Origin: Anaerovirgula multivorans
Lineage (GTDB): Bacteria > Bacillota > Clostridia > Peptostreptococcales > Natronincolaceae
Assembly: GCF_900188145.1 (NCBI RefSeq)
Contig: NZ_FZOJ01000007.1
Coordinates: 1-64,000 of the forward strand
DNA length: 64,000 nucleotides
Direction of reading: 5' to 3'
Made by a program: the position numbers and the translations under genes. This document shows, piece by piece, positions 34,046-42,247 of this stretch; positions within the stretch are counted from its first letter, which is position 1, and each line of letters opens with the position of its first letter. The notes beneath the pieces are model-generated. The model searched no databases. It had not been told where the DNA came from and saw nothing but the letters and a program-made list of their open reading frames with translations.

Positions 34046-34513
34046 ATGGAATTTAAAGACAAGCTAAAAGAGTTGCGAACTAGTATCGGAGGGAATAAGA
34101 AAATCAATCAAGCTACTGTAGCCCAAGCAATAGGCGTAGACAGAAGCACATATTCAAAATATGAAACTGGAGATAGCGAGCCTGATTTTGAAACAGTTAG
34201 AAAACTTGCTGATTTTTTTAATGTGAGTATTGATTACTTACTTGGTAGGGAGCATTCTCAAAAAAGGGAGTTTGAAAAACAAGAATCATATGAAGCTACT
34301 CTTACTGAAAAGGATAGGAAGGAAATAAAGCAACAAGCCGAACATATTAAAAATAGTTTAATGAGTTCAGTTGGGCTTGCTTTTGATGGGAAAGCAGATG
34401 ACGAAGAAACCCTCGTTAAAATCATGCAAGCCCTTGAAGAAGGCTTATCACTTGCAAAAAAAGAAGCAAAGGAAAAGTATACCCCTAAAAAATACAGAAA
34501 TAAAAAAGAATAA
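34046..34513 (+). CDS. ImmR-like XRE repressor
   Basis: Residues 5-65 form an XRE helix-turn-helix (KLKELRTSIGG...INQATVAQAIGVDRSTYSKYETGDSEPDFETVRKLADFFNVSIDYLLG). The 155-residue length and linkage to a following ImmA-type protease are typical of the ICEBs1 ImmR repressor, which silences an integrated element until it is cleaved. ATG 34046 follows AAGAGGTG. It is expected to bind the GTGAA-N5-TTCAC sites upstream. Five bases separate it from the next open frame. Confidence 0.88.
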   Translation: MEFKDKLKELRTSIGGNKKINQATVAQAIGVDRSTYSKYETGDSEPDFETVRKLADFFNVSIDYLLGREHSQKREFEKQESYEATLTEKDRKEIKQQAEHIKNSLMSSVGLAFDGKADDEETLVKIMQALEEGLSLAKKEAKEKYTPKKYRNKKE

Positions 34514-34527
34514 GGGGCGTGATTTTC

Positions 34528-34956
34528 ATGCCAGATATAAAGGGGATTGTCAGAAGGCTTATTCGTAGATGTGGATCAAATAATCCATTTGAAATATGCG
34601 CTGAATTGGGTATCATAGTATTATTCAAAGATCTTGGGAATGTAAGAGGAATATTTCAACATAAGTACTGTAAAAAAATTATTTATATAAATTGCAATCT
34701 TGATCCAATCATCCAACGTCAAATATGTGCCCACGAACTTGGGCACGCCTTATTACATAAGAAGATAAATACAATTTTTTGGGATACGTGTACTTATTTA
34801 CTTGTCGATAAAATTGAAATAGAGGCGAACACCTTCGCTGCTGAGCTGCTTATTGATGATGAATTGATGCAATATGAAGGGTACAGTTTAGATCATGTTG
34901 CAGCTGTATTCGGTGTGCAAAAAAAGTTGGTAGAGTATAAGGTGAAGCTTCTTTAA
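34528..34956 (+). CDS. ImmA/IrrE-type metallopeptidase
   Basis: The zinc motif HELGH occurs in CAHELGHALLHKK, and EIEANTFAAELLI supplies the third ligand, as in ImmA/IrrE proteins. The 142-residue protease probably cleaves the adjacent repressor to induce the element. ATG 34528 is preceded by AAGGGG; a GTG at 34519 is an alternative start. Integrase, excisionase and transfer genes are absent nearby, so the pair is an orphan remnant or a domesticated switch. Confidence 0.87.
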   Translation: MPDIKGIVRRLIRRCGSNNPFEICAELGIIVLFKDLGNVRGIFQHKYCKKIIYINCNLDPIIQRQICAHELGHALLHKKINTIFWDTCTYLLVDKIEIEANTFAAELLIDDELMQYEGYSLDHVAAVFGVQKKLVEYKVKLL

Positions 34957-34977
34957 AATAACTAATGACTTATTACC

Positions 34978-35185
34978 GGGATAGTTCTTGCGATTATTTT
35001 AGGTAATATCTTCATTTTCTTCCTCATTAAATTCTTTGAATCTTTTTATTGCAATGTCCTTATCTTCTGAGAATAATCCCAGTATTAACTCACTATCTAA
35101 CAATCGGTGGCATATTGATTACTCCTGATTTTTCCTTTATTATACTTCATCAAGAATAATTAATCGATAGAACCGTCTATTGATT
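34978..35185 (-). mobile_element. internally deleted IS200-like (RAYT/Y1 transposase) element
   Basis: On the minus strand the element opens with AATAGACGGTTCT and ATTAATTATTCTTG, has GGAGTAATCAATATGCC (transposase start, ATG 35113), then after a deletion the later transposase segment ILGLFSEDKDIAIKRFKEFN, stop at 34999, and ends with AGAACTATCCC. The outer ends correspond to AACCGTCCC-type ends of the copy at 61423. It lies directly against the capA stop codon. Confidence 0.7.
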
Positions 35186-36238
35186 TCAATATGAAAGAGG
35201 AACAATATAACCTTTCTCATCCCGAATAACCATGAAGCTATTGCGCCCTTCTGAATATTTTTGCAAACGTCTTAAAATCTGTTCCCCCTCCTCACCATCT
35301 ACAGGGGTAGGCTGACAATCTATTATCTTCACTGGAATAAGGATAGCCTCCTGCCACTGGCCTTTGCTTATTTTAAGATTAAGAATAACAGTTTCATCGG
35401 CTCCCGGCTGTATCTGTCGATCAAAAACAAAATTACCTAAACTGTAAAAAATCAGCTTATCCTGGTACTGCTCTATACTCTGTAGGACATGGGGGTGGTG
35501 ACCTAAGATCAGATCAGCTCCACTGTCCACCGCAAGGTGAGCTAAGGCTTTTTGTTGTTCACTGGGATAAAAATCATATTCTTTACCCCAATGGAAGGAA
35601 ACCACTAGAAAGTCGCAGCTTTCTTTGGCTCTAGTAATTTCTTCTGGCATAAGGTCTGGATCTATTCGAGCCACTTCCGGTCTATCAGGAAAGTAGAAAT
35701 AGCCTTCCGGCGGAAACTGGGAATATCCCAAGAAACCAATGGTGGAGCCCTTGATGCTAATAAACACTGGCTGTCTAGCTTCCTGAGCATTCAGCCCTAC
35801 ACCTAAGGAGAAAATTCCATTTTCCTTTAGTACCTCTAAGGTATCCACCAGGCCTTCTGGACCATAATCTAGGGTATGATTATTGGTCAGATTAAGTATG
35901 GTGAATCCAACCTCCTTTAGAACTCTGCCATTTTCAATATCTCCTTTGAAGATCAGTGTTCTGTCCTTTAGGACAGAGGTACCCCCTGGGGTCAGAGGGC
36001 ACTCTAGATTAGCAAAAGAGATATCCCCTTTTTGAAAATATTCCTGCACATTAAGATAAGGATAATTGCGATCGTGTCTTTCTATACTCCTTCTAACCCC
36101 TCTGTCTAACAGAATATCTCCAACAGCCACCAGGGTAATATCCCTATCATTATCAGTCCCAATAAACAATAGAGCGAAAATAACCAAGGAAAGACAGACG
36201 ATCATTAGAATCTTCTTCATCTCCTCCCCCATCAGCAT
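35186..36238 (-). CDS. CapA-family metallophosphatase-like exported protein
   Basis: An N-terminal membrane segment (KKILMIVCLSLVIFALLFIG) precedes a CapA/PgsA-type calcineurin fold: VAVGDILLDRG, FANLECPLT, LTNNHTLDYG, VVSFHWGKEY and LGHHPHVLQ carry the metal-binding Asp, Asn and His residues. CapA proteins are tied to poly-gamma-glutamate export, but many clostridial ones stand without pgsBC, as here. The ATG at 36238 overlaps the upstream stop; ATG 36220 directly behind GGGGGAGG is an alternative. It is the third gene of the exported cassette. Confidence 0.85.
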   Translation of the reverse strand: MLMGEEMKKILMIVCLSLVIFALLFIGTDNDRDITLVAVGDILLDRGVRRSIERHDRNYPYLNVQEYFQKGDISFANLECPLTPGGTSVLKDRTLIFKGDIENGRVLKEVGFTILNLTNNHTLDYGPEGLVDTLEVLKENGIFSLGVGLNAQEARQPVFISIKGSTIGFLGYSQFPPEGYFYFPDRPEVARIDPDLMPEEITRAKESCDFLVVSFHWGKEYDFYPSEQQKALAHLAVDSGADLILGHHPHVLQSIEQYQDKLIFYSLGNFVFDRQIQPGADETVILNLKISKGQWQEAILIPVKIIDCQPTPVDGEEGEQILRRLQKYSEGRNSFMVIRDEKGYIVPLSY

Positions 36239-38454
36239 CCAGAACTATAGGGGTTGGCTGGCAATGGCGTGTCTTTTTCAACGCCATTAATAAAGCTTTT
36301 TAACCAATTGGGCTGGGCCGGAGCTTTATCTTCTTTTAGCATCTTCTGCCACTGTTCATCAGTGAACCGCTCTGTGGCATCAAATTCATAATAGCTAAAT
36401 ACTGCCCCTCGAGTCAGTTGTAGTTCTTCTCCAATAGAAACAACCACATAAATTTCGTAAGCAGGGCCTACACCTACATGGAAATATCCCCCTAAACCAA
36501 AAGCATTAGGAGCAATGGTATGGATGTCGGCAATGACCGCCATATTTTTATCGGTGTCGGAGGTAATCTCAAACCAGCGCATTTCATCACCGGCAAAGGA
36601 ACTGGTTAAATACTCAAGCATGCCTCCGTAGGTTAACAGCTGATAATATTCATCTGTAGTTAATTCTTCATTTCGCAGCTGTTTTACCGAACAATTAATT
36701 AGAAATTGCAAAAGGTCTTCAAAGTGCTGCATTTTGCTTTCTAAGCTGCCGGTTAAAATGTCCCTTTCCTGTAGATTGGTTCTGGAATACTGGGTCAGCC
36801 ATAAAAGCTTTTCATAAACGTCAATATTAGGTTCTACATAACCCCGCACCTGAGGCGGTTCTTCCCCACCCCCGCACTCTGCACCGCTTTGCTTGCCGTA
36901 GAGGATCGTATCATGACGAAGCTCTGCCCAGCTGCCTAAAGCAGTACTTAAGGATTTATCTGCCCAAGCCTCATTAGTCATAAAGGAGGGATATCCTTCA
37001 CCAAAGGGCTCTAAGAGACTTTTGACAACCCACAGCCAGCCATAATACATATTTGACCGCCAGGTTTCTTCTGATAGAAGCGAAAATTCCTCTTTATATT
37101 TTTTATAGGCTTTTTCATAACCAAGCCATTTTTCTATAGCCTTTAGCTCATTAACTGCCAGATCATAAGCCCGCTGTGACCCTAGCACTGCCATAACATC
37201 CAGCCCCGAAGGGATAGGCCTTGCTATAGGCTCAGTCAGTTCCTGTATAGCTTCAGAATCAGGAATATACCTTTGACCCATTAAGCGAAACTGTTTACCT
37301 ACGGGGGTGGTTACCGAGGTATATTTTGCCTTTATTTTGGGTTCTGGCAACTTTTTGACCTCTTGATACAATACATCCAGTTTTTCTGGATGATTCAGAA
37401 TGTTTAAGTCAAAATCTGCACCATATACTTTTACAATCAAATCTTGATAATGATAAATATTTAAATCATCGGTATTACCTACATAAAATACTGTAGGGTC
37501 ATAGATATTCTCCCACCTGGTTACATCGGATGTGCCTCCGTTCTCCATAAAGAGGCTATAGGTAATCAAAAGAGCCTGCAGGGTCTGCTCAACATTTCTG
37601 GTAGTCTCTTCTATATCTTTATATAAAGGGAAGGGTGCTTGCCCGTACCACATCATTGTTCTAAAAAACCTTTGGAGCTCTTCACTGCGGGTATAATGTC
37701 CCCGGGGCTTATACTGACTATAGTCCAAATCATAAGGAAAAATTGCCGAACCAGTATATCCCTGTTCCCCTTTAATCAGTTGATACTCCTCTATTGCCAA
37801 TTGTTTGGCCTGGGCAGGCAAATCAGCAGGCAGGGGCTTTTCCAATGTTTGCAATGCAACAGTGAAAAAAGCAATATTTTTTATAAGGGGATCTTTGAGC
37901 TCCTCATTAGTAACAGCATTGTAAAGAGCCAATGACTTTTTATACATGCTTTCCGTCAGCTCCTCCAAAATGCCTAAGAGCTTTTCACTTTCTAAGGTCC
38001 TTAGGGAATAGTCAAAAAATACATGATAAACCTGTAGGACTGAATCAGTGGTAACAAAGGATGGCAGTTTTTTGTACTCATTATTTTCATATATATAAAA
38101 TAACTGTTCTTCTTGAGTAGGCATGACAACAAAACCATTCTTTGCAATTAACTGTCGCTGTTCTGTAGTAAATTCTCCAAACTGCTGTAAGTTTACTATA
38201 TTGGAAAGGTCCTCTTTTACTTGATAAGGTTTCACCTGAGCAGTAAATTTTACCTGTTCATAAGGAACATCTACCGTCCTACGATTCTCTTCTCCAGTAA
38301 AAACTACTTTAAATTCGTCTAGCAAAGAATTAGCTACAACCTTTTCCTGCTCTACTGGTTCCTCCTGTTTACTACATCCAACGATAGATACCAGCATCAT
38401 AATAACTAATAAGAAACTTACCACTCTTGCAGAATTTTTTTGGTTACAACTCAT
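36232..38454 (-). CDS. DUF3160 lipoprotein
   Basis: Lipobox IVGC at Cys27 follows a hydrophobic stretch. The 740-residue body matches the DUF3160 family (FVTTDSVLQVYHVFFDYSLRTLE; MMWYGQAPFPLY; WAELRHDTILYGKQSGAECGGGEEPPQVRGYVEPN; GGYFHVGVGPAYEIYVVV). The family has no known enzymatic function; the Glu/His-rich conserved core suggests a hydrolase. It is anchored outside the membrane. It overlaps capA by seven bases and directly abuts the FG-GAP gene, so the three are translationally linked. Confidence 0.85.
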   Translation of the reverse strand: MSCNQKNSARVVSFLLVIMMLVSIVGCSKQEEPVEQEKVVANSLLDEFKVVFTGEENRRTVDVPYEQVKFTAQVKPYQVKEDLSNIVNLQQFGEFTTEQRQLIAKNGFVVMPTQEEQLFYIYENNEYKKLPSFVTTDSVLQVYHVFFDYSLRTLESEKLLGILEELTESMYKKSLALYNAVTNEELKDPLIKNIAFFTVALQTLEKPLPADLPAQAKQLAIEEYQLIKGEQGYTGSAIFPYDLDYSQYKPRGHYTRSEELQRFFRTMMWYGQAPFPLYKDIEETTRNVEQTLQALLITYSLFMENGGTSDVTRWENIYDPTVFYVGNTDDLNIYHYQDLIVKVYGADFDLNILNHPEKLDVLYQEVKKLPEPKIKAKYTSVTTPVGKQFRLMGQRYIPDSEAIQELTEPIARPIPSGLDVMAVLGSQRAYDLAVNELKAIEKWLGYEKAYKKYKEEFSLLSEETWRSNMYYGWLWVVKSLLEPFGEGYPSFMTNEAWADKSLSTALGSWAELRHDTILYGKQSGAECGGGEEPPQVRGYVEPNIDVYEKLLWLTQYSRTNLQERDILTGSLESKMQHFEDLLQFLINCSVKQLRNEELTTDEYYQLLTYGGMLEYLTSSFAGDEMRWFEITSDTDKNMAVIADIHTIAPNAFGLGGYFHVGVGPAYEIYVVVSIGEELQLTRGAVFSYYEFDATERFTDEQWQKMLKEDKAPAQPNWLKSFINGVEKDTPLPANPYSSGC

Positions 38455-39417
38455 TTATCTTTCCCCCTTGGTTTTCATAAAAACCTGTATTTCTTCTCCT
38501 TCTAAACAAAATGAATGCCATTTTGCACTGCCTCCTTCCTTTATTAAAGCATAAAGGAAGGAGGTATTCTCTTCTTGTACTTTTTTGATTGTCTCAATAT
38601 CTTCATAAGGTAGAGATTCCCCCACACCTTCAAAACCAAAGCCTTTCCATTTATAAACATGGAGAACTTTTTCTCCACGCTCCAAAATCTCAATGGCTAT
38701 TAGCTCATCGCTACCGCTTCCGTCCATATCAGAAAAAATATAGTCAGTAAAAGGCCTAGATAACCTGGAGCCCCTCCACTTTGGAACTAGCTCATTGTCC
38801 TGCCATTCATAGATAAATGGCCTTTTAGCCATAACCGGATGTAATTGAGCTTCCTTATAAACACCTAGGGAAATTTCCTTTTGACCATCGCCATCTACAT
38901 CACAGGTTTGCACCTTCCATGGGTTAAGAGTTTGGAAAGACTGACTATATACTTCTTTAAGCATTTCTCCATCAAAGCCTAAAATAATCAGAGTATCGCC
39001 AAATTCCGACCCTTTTTCACCAATGACTAAGAGTATCTTGTCATCGCCATCATTGTTTAGATCATCAATAAAACTACTAATAATACTCCTGTTCCCTCCT
39101 GTCAGATGGTACCTTTCTAGAATTTCACCATTTGAAGATAAGATAAGTACTGTCTGGTCCTTCAGATAGGCAGCATATATTTGTTCTTCAAATTTTAATT
39201 GTTCTACCTCCGCTTTCTTTTCTAAAGAAACATCTACTATCTGATAACTCCCTCCTGATGTTGTACCTAAAATATGTACTGAAAGCAATTTAAAAATAAA
39301 AAAAGATCCTCCGTCACTTGTGTTTACAGTTAAAAAATTTACTCCCTTCTTAATAAAATTAAGGGAGTAAAAAGTCATTAACAAAATCATTATAAGTATC
39401 AGAATCCTTCTGTGAAT
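38455..39417 (-). CDS. exported FG-GAP/VCBS-like repeat protein, possible ATT start
   Basis: Three calcium-type loops are seen in beta-propeller-like repeats: DLNNDGDDK, DVDGDGQKE and DMDGSGSDE. The ATG at 39390 lacks a Shine-Dalgarno site and would begin inside a hydrophobic helix. Extending nine codons to ATT 39417 gives HRRILILIMILLMTFYSL, a complete signal anchor, and places AAGGTGG seven bases upstream. A non-standard ATT start is therefore proposed; it is uncertain. Propeller domains of this type bind surfaces or partners. First gene of the cassette with DUF3160 and CapA. Confidence 0.65.
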   Translation of the reverse strand: MHRRILILIMILLMTFYSLNFIKKGVNFLTVNTSDGGSFFIFKLLSVHILGTTSGGSYQIVDVSLEKKAEVEQLKFEEQIYAAYLKDQTVLILSSNGEILERYHLTGGNRSIISSFIDDLNNDGDDKILLVIGEKGSEFGDTLIILGFDGEMLKEVYSQSFQTLNPWKVQTCDVDGDGQKEISLGVYKEAQLHPVMAKRPFIYEWQDNELVPKWRGSRLSRPFTDYIFSDMDGSGSDELIAIEILERGEKVLHVYKWKGFGFEGVGESLPYEDIETIKKVQEENTSFLYALIKEGGSAKWHSFCLEGEEIQVFMKTKGER

Positions 39418-39625
39418 AAAACCACCTTCTTTACAAAAACATTCAAATATTTAACAAGAGCAAAACTTAAATTCTTATTTTAAAGACAAAAGCTTTATCT
39501 ATCTATTAGGCAAAAAACATTGTAATAAATTCCAAATATTTCCTTGATTTATTATAACATATTTTACCAATACTATCATAGTTTATTAACTCAATTTAAT
39601 CAAATTTTTAAAGATTTATGATGTT

Positions 39626-40483
39626 TTATAAAATTTGATGAGCTAATATTAAACCACCAGCAATTCCTACATTATTTCCTAAGGAAGGTCTTACTATGTA
39701 TGAATCTAAATCTGGCGTTTCAATATAGTTTGCCAATAGCAAAGAAAACTCTTCCTTTACTAAATCCAGCATGCTAGCCTGATTCATAACGCCTCCTCCT
39801 AATATAATCTTTTCTGGTCTTAATATGAGTGTATAGTTAACCAGAGCTTGCGCTAAATAATATGCAAGAATCCCCCAAATTTTGTGATTAGAATCTAAAT
39901 TTTCAGCCTTTACTCCATATCGTTTTTCAATTGATGGGCCAGCTGCAAGTCCTTCGAGACAATTTTTATGATAGGGGCACACGCCTTCAAAATCATCATC
40001 AGGATGATTTCTAATGATAATATGTCCCATTTCCGTATGACCAAACCCTTCTACAATTGTTCCATTTAGTATAGCGCCGCCACCTATTCCAGTACCCACA
40101 GTTAAATAAAGACAACTATTATTATATGAAGCGCTTCCAACCTCATATTCCCCTAAACAAGCTGCGTTTACATCAGTAGTCCATCCGATTGGTATGCTGT
40201 AATGCCTTTTCATTTCACCAAGAAAGTTAAAATTTCTCCAGTTTGTTTTAGGCGTAGAAGTAATATAACCATATTTTTCTGATTTTTTATTTGTATCAAT
40301 AGGTCCAAAAGAACCTATTCCTATAGCATTTAGATTAGCATATATATCAAAGAAGTTAAAAATTCTTTGTAAAGTTTCCTCTGGGTATGTTGTAGGAAAA
40401 GAAATTTTGTCAATTATTTTAAAATCATCGTCCCCGACTGCACAAACAAATTTTGTTCCACCTGCTTCGATAGCACCCAACAT
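39626..40483 (-). CDS. ROK-family sugar kinase (fructokinase-like)
   Basis: The ATP phosphate loop GAIEAGGTKF starts the protein, TVGTGIGGGAI is the second phosphate motif, and the zinc site HxxxxxxxxxC-CPYHKNCLEG is complete with His and three Cys. The layout fits ROK fructokinases. ATG 40483 follows GGGGAG. It is the last gene of the sugar locus, 90 bases after the other ROK gene, with a GACTGCC/GGCAGTC stem (40538-40561) between them. Sugar specificity is not determined. Confidence 0.87.
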   Translation of the reverse strand: MLGAIEAGGTKFVCAVGDDDFKIIDKISFPTTYPEETLQRIFNFFDIYANLNAIGIGSFGPIDTNKKSEKYGYITSTPKTNWRNFNFLGEMKRHYSIPIGWTTDVNAACLGEYEVGSASYNNSCLYLTVGTGIGGGAILNGTIVEGFGHTEMGHIIIRNHPDDDFEGVCPYHKNCLEGLAAGPSIEKRYGVKAENLDSNHKIWGILAYYLAQALVNYTLILRPEKIILGGGVMNQASMLDLVKEEFSLLLANYIETPDLDSYIVRPSLGNNVGIAGGLILAHQIL

Positions 40484-40582
40484 GTCCATCACTCCCCACT
40501 TAAAACAATTAATTTTCCTCTTCGGTGTAGTACTAAGACTGCCGCTTAGTCAGTGGCAGTCACTTATGAATTAAGTCTCATT

Positions 40583-41533
40583 TTATACTAGTGCAGTTAC
40601 TACTGCCCCATAATCTCCAATTTTTTCACCTAATTCTGCCGGAACGATTTTAACCACTTTTCTGGAAAGCTCCAATGCTTGAATTCCAATCTCTTTGTAC
40701 ATTTCTTCATTTAAAAATTTTCCTGCTCGTACATATATACTACCTACTATGATTATTTCAGGATTTAAGATGTCTATAAGTATTGATAACCCTCTTCCAA
40801 AATACTTACCTGAAATTCTAAATACATCCAATGCATCTCTGTTTCCTGCTTCAGCAGATTCAGCAACATCCTTTGTTGTAATATCCTTAATTTCTGCTTT
40901 AATAAATGATGCTTTTATTCCTTGTTCTTCTAGCTCATATGCTTTTAATTTTGCTATTTGGGCAATTCCACCACCACTACAAAACCCTTCAAAGCTTCCT
41001 TGCTTTCCATACCCTATTGGCCCGTCATCCTCTAAAAGTATATGTCCTACTTCCCCAGCCATATTACTAACACCAGTATATAAATTCCCGTTAAGAATCA
41101 ATCCTGCGCCTAACCCTGTTCCAAAGGTTAGAAAAATTAAATTTTCATAGTCTCTTCCTGCTCCATATTTCCATTCTGCTAGAGCACAAGCATCTGCATC
41201 ATTTTGAAGCTTTCCCCTAACACCTAGCTTTTCATAGATATAATCAATGATGGGAACATGATCCCATCCTGGAAGATTAGGTGGTGATTGTATAATACCA
41301 TTTTTGCTATCAAGTGGTCCACCACAGGAAATACCGATTTTAAAATTTCTATCCCTTGTACCATTGATTTTCAACATATTTTTTCCTTCTATTATTAAAT
41401 TATCAACAATTTCCTTCCAATTCCTTGTGGTTTTAATTTCTTTTCTATCTAGAAAATTAACGCTGTCACTATATACTTCTGCTAACATAACAGCTGACTT
41501 TGTTCCTCCAATATCAAATCCTAAAACAATCAT
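40583..41533 (-). CDS. ROK-family kinase without the zinc cysteines
   Basis: DIGGTKSAVML and LTFGTGLGAGLILNG are intact phosphate-binding motifs, and LQNDADACALAEW carries the catalytic Asp. The usual ROK zinc segment CxCGxxGCxE reads GYGKQGSFE, so the cysteines are lost while EVGH remains. No HTH is present, so it is a kinase rather than a NagC-type repressor. It overlaps the SIS gene by four bases (ATGA). Substrate unknown; a hexose or acylated amino sugar is plausible. Confidence 0.85.
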   Translation of the reverse strand: MIVLGFDIGGTKSAVMLAEVYSDSVNFLDRKEIKTTRNWKEIVDNLIIEGKNMLKINGTRDRNFKIGISCGGPLDSKNGIIQSPPNLPGWDHVPIIDYIYEKLGVRGKLQNDADACALAEWKYGAGRDYENLIFLTFGTGLGAGLILNGNLYTGVSNMAGEVGHILLEDDGPIGYGKQGSFEGFCSGGGIAQIAKLKAYELEEQGIKASFIKAEIKDITTKDVAESAEAGNRDALDVFRISGKYFGRGLSILIDILNPEIIIVGSIYVRAGKFLNEEMYKEIGIQALELSRKVVKIVPAELGEKIGDYGAVVTALV

Positions 41534-42186
41534 AAATCCCCTCCAAATATTTCGTATTCCAGAGCTCTACAAATAAAATGATACAAAGGAAGATGGTATT
41601 CCTGTACCCTATAGGTCTCCTGCGCGGGGACGTTTAATAAAATATCACTTAATTTTCTAAGTTCTCCTCCTGTTTCTCCAGTAAGTGAAACTACTAAAAT
41701 ATCTTTTGTCTTAGCTATCTTTGCAGCATAACAAAGATTAGATGCGTTTCCTGATGTAGATAATACAATCAATACATCGTTTTTCTTTCCATAGGCATAA
41801 ACCTGCTGTGCATAAGCCATATCAAAGTTTACATCATTCCCATAGGCTGTTATAAATCCTGTCTGTGATACCAATGACACTGCAGGTATTGCTCCCTGAA
41901 GACATCCTGTTATGTACTCGAAGTCTTCCTCATGGACATTCCCTTTGAGTCTTTCTTTAAAAACTTCATCAACTGGTCTTCTTATATAAAATTCTTTCAG
42001 AAGTTCCCCTACAATATGTTCACTATCCGAAGCACTTCCACCATTTCCACAAACAAGTATTTTACCACCCAGCTTTATTCTATATACTAATTCATCTATT
42101 AACCTTCTAATATCTTTTTCAAGATAGGTCATCATAGGATACTTTTCTTTAAATTCATCTATAATAAATTCTGTTTTATTTGTCAA
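41530..42186 (-). CDS. SIS-domain sugar-phosphate isomerase (GmhA-like)
   Basis: KILVCGNGGSASDSEHIVGELLKEF is the GmhA-type phosphosugar-binding loop, and LSTSGNASNLCYAAKIAK plus HLPLYHFICRALE are further family landmarks. GmhA isomerises sedoheptulose 7-phosphate, but no heptose pathway gene is nearby. In this operon it probably isomerises the phosphosugar formed by the ROK kinases. 218 residues, with an internal insertion (residues 68-92) relative to short GmhA. Confidence 0.82.
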   Translation of the reverse strand: MTNKTEFIIDEFKEKYPMMTYLEKDIRRLIDELVYRIKLGGKILVCGNGGSASDSEHIVGELLKEFYIRRPVDEVFKERLKGNVHEEDFEYITGCLQGAIPAVSLVSQTGFITAYGNDVNFDMAYAQQVYAYGKKNDVLIVLSTSGNASNLCYAAKIAKTKDILVVSLTGETGGELRKLSDILLNVPAQETYRVQEYHLPLYHFICRALEYEIFGGDL

Positions 42187-42210
42187 ATTATCTCACCCTT
42201 ATATGTTAAA

Positions 42211-42231
42211 GAGGCTACCTAGGTAACCCCT
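42211..42231 (-). terminator. stem-loop after the sugar-binding protein gene
   Basis: On the minus strand GGTTACC and GGTAGCC form a tight stem followed by TCTTTAAC. Stems at the 3' end of binding-protein genes often stabilise the upstream mRNA and lower expression of downstream genes. Confidence 0.5.
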
Positions 42232-42247
42232 TAAAATGAATGTTTTT

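Noticed and set aside
40695..41150. 151-aa plus-strand frame opposite a ROK gene
   Set aside because: Antisense shadow; composition follows from the ROK codons and there is no ribosome site.
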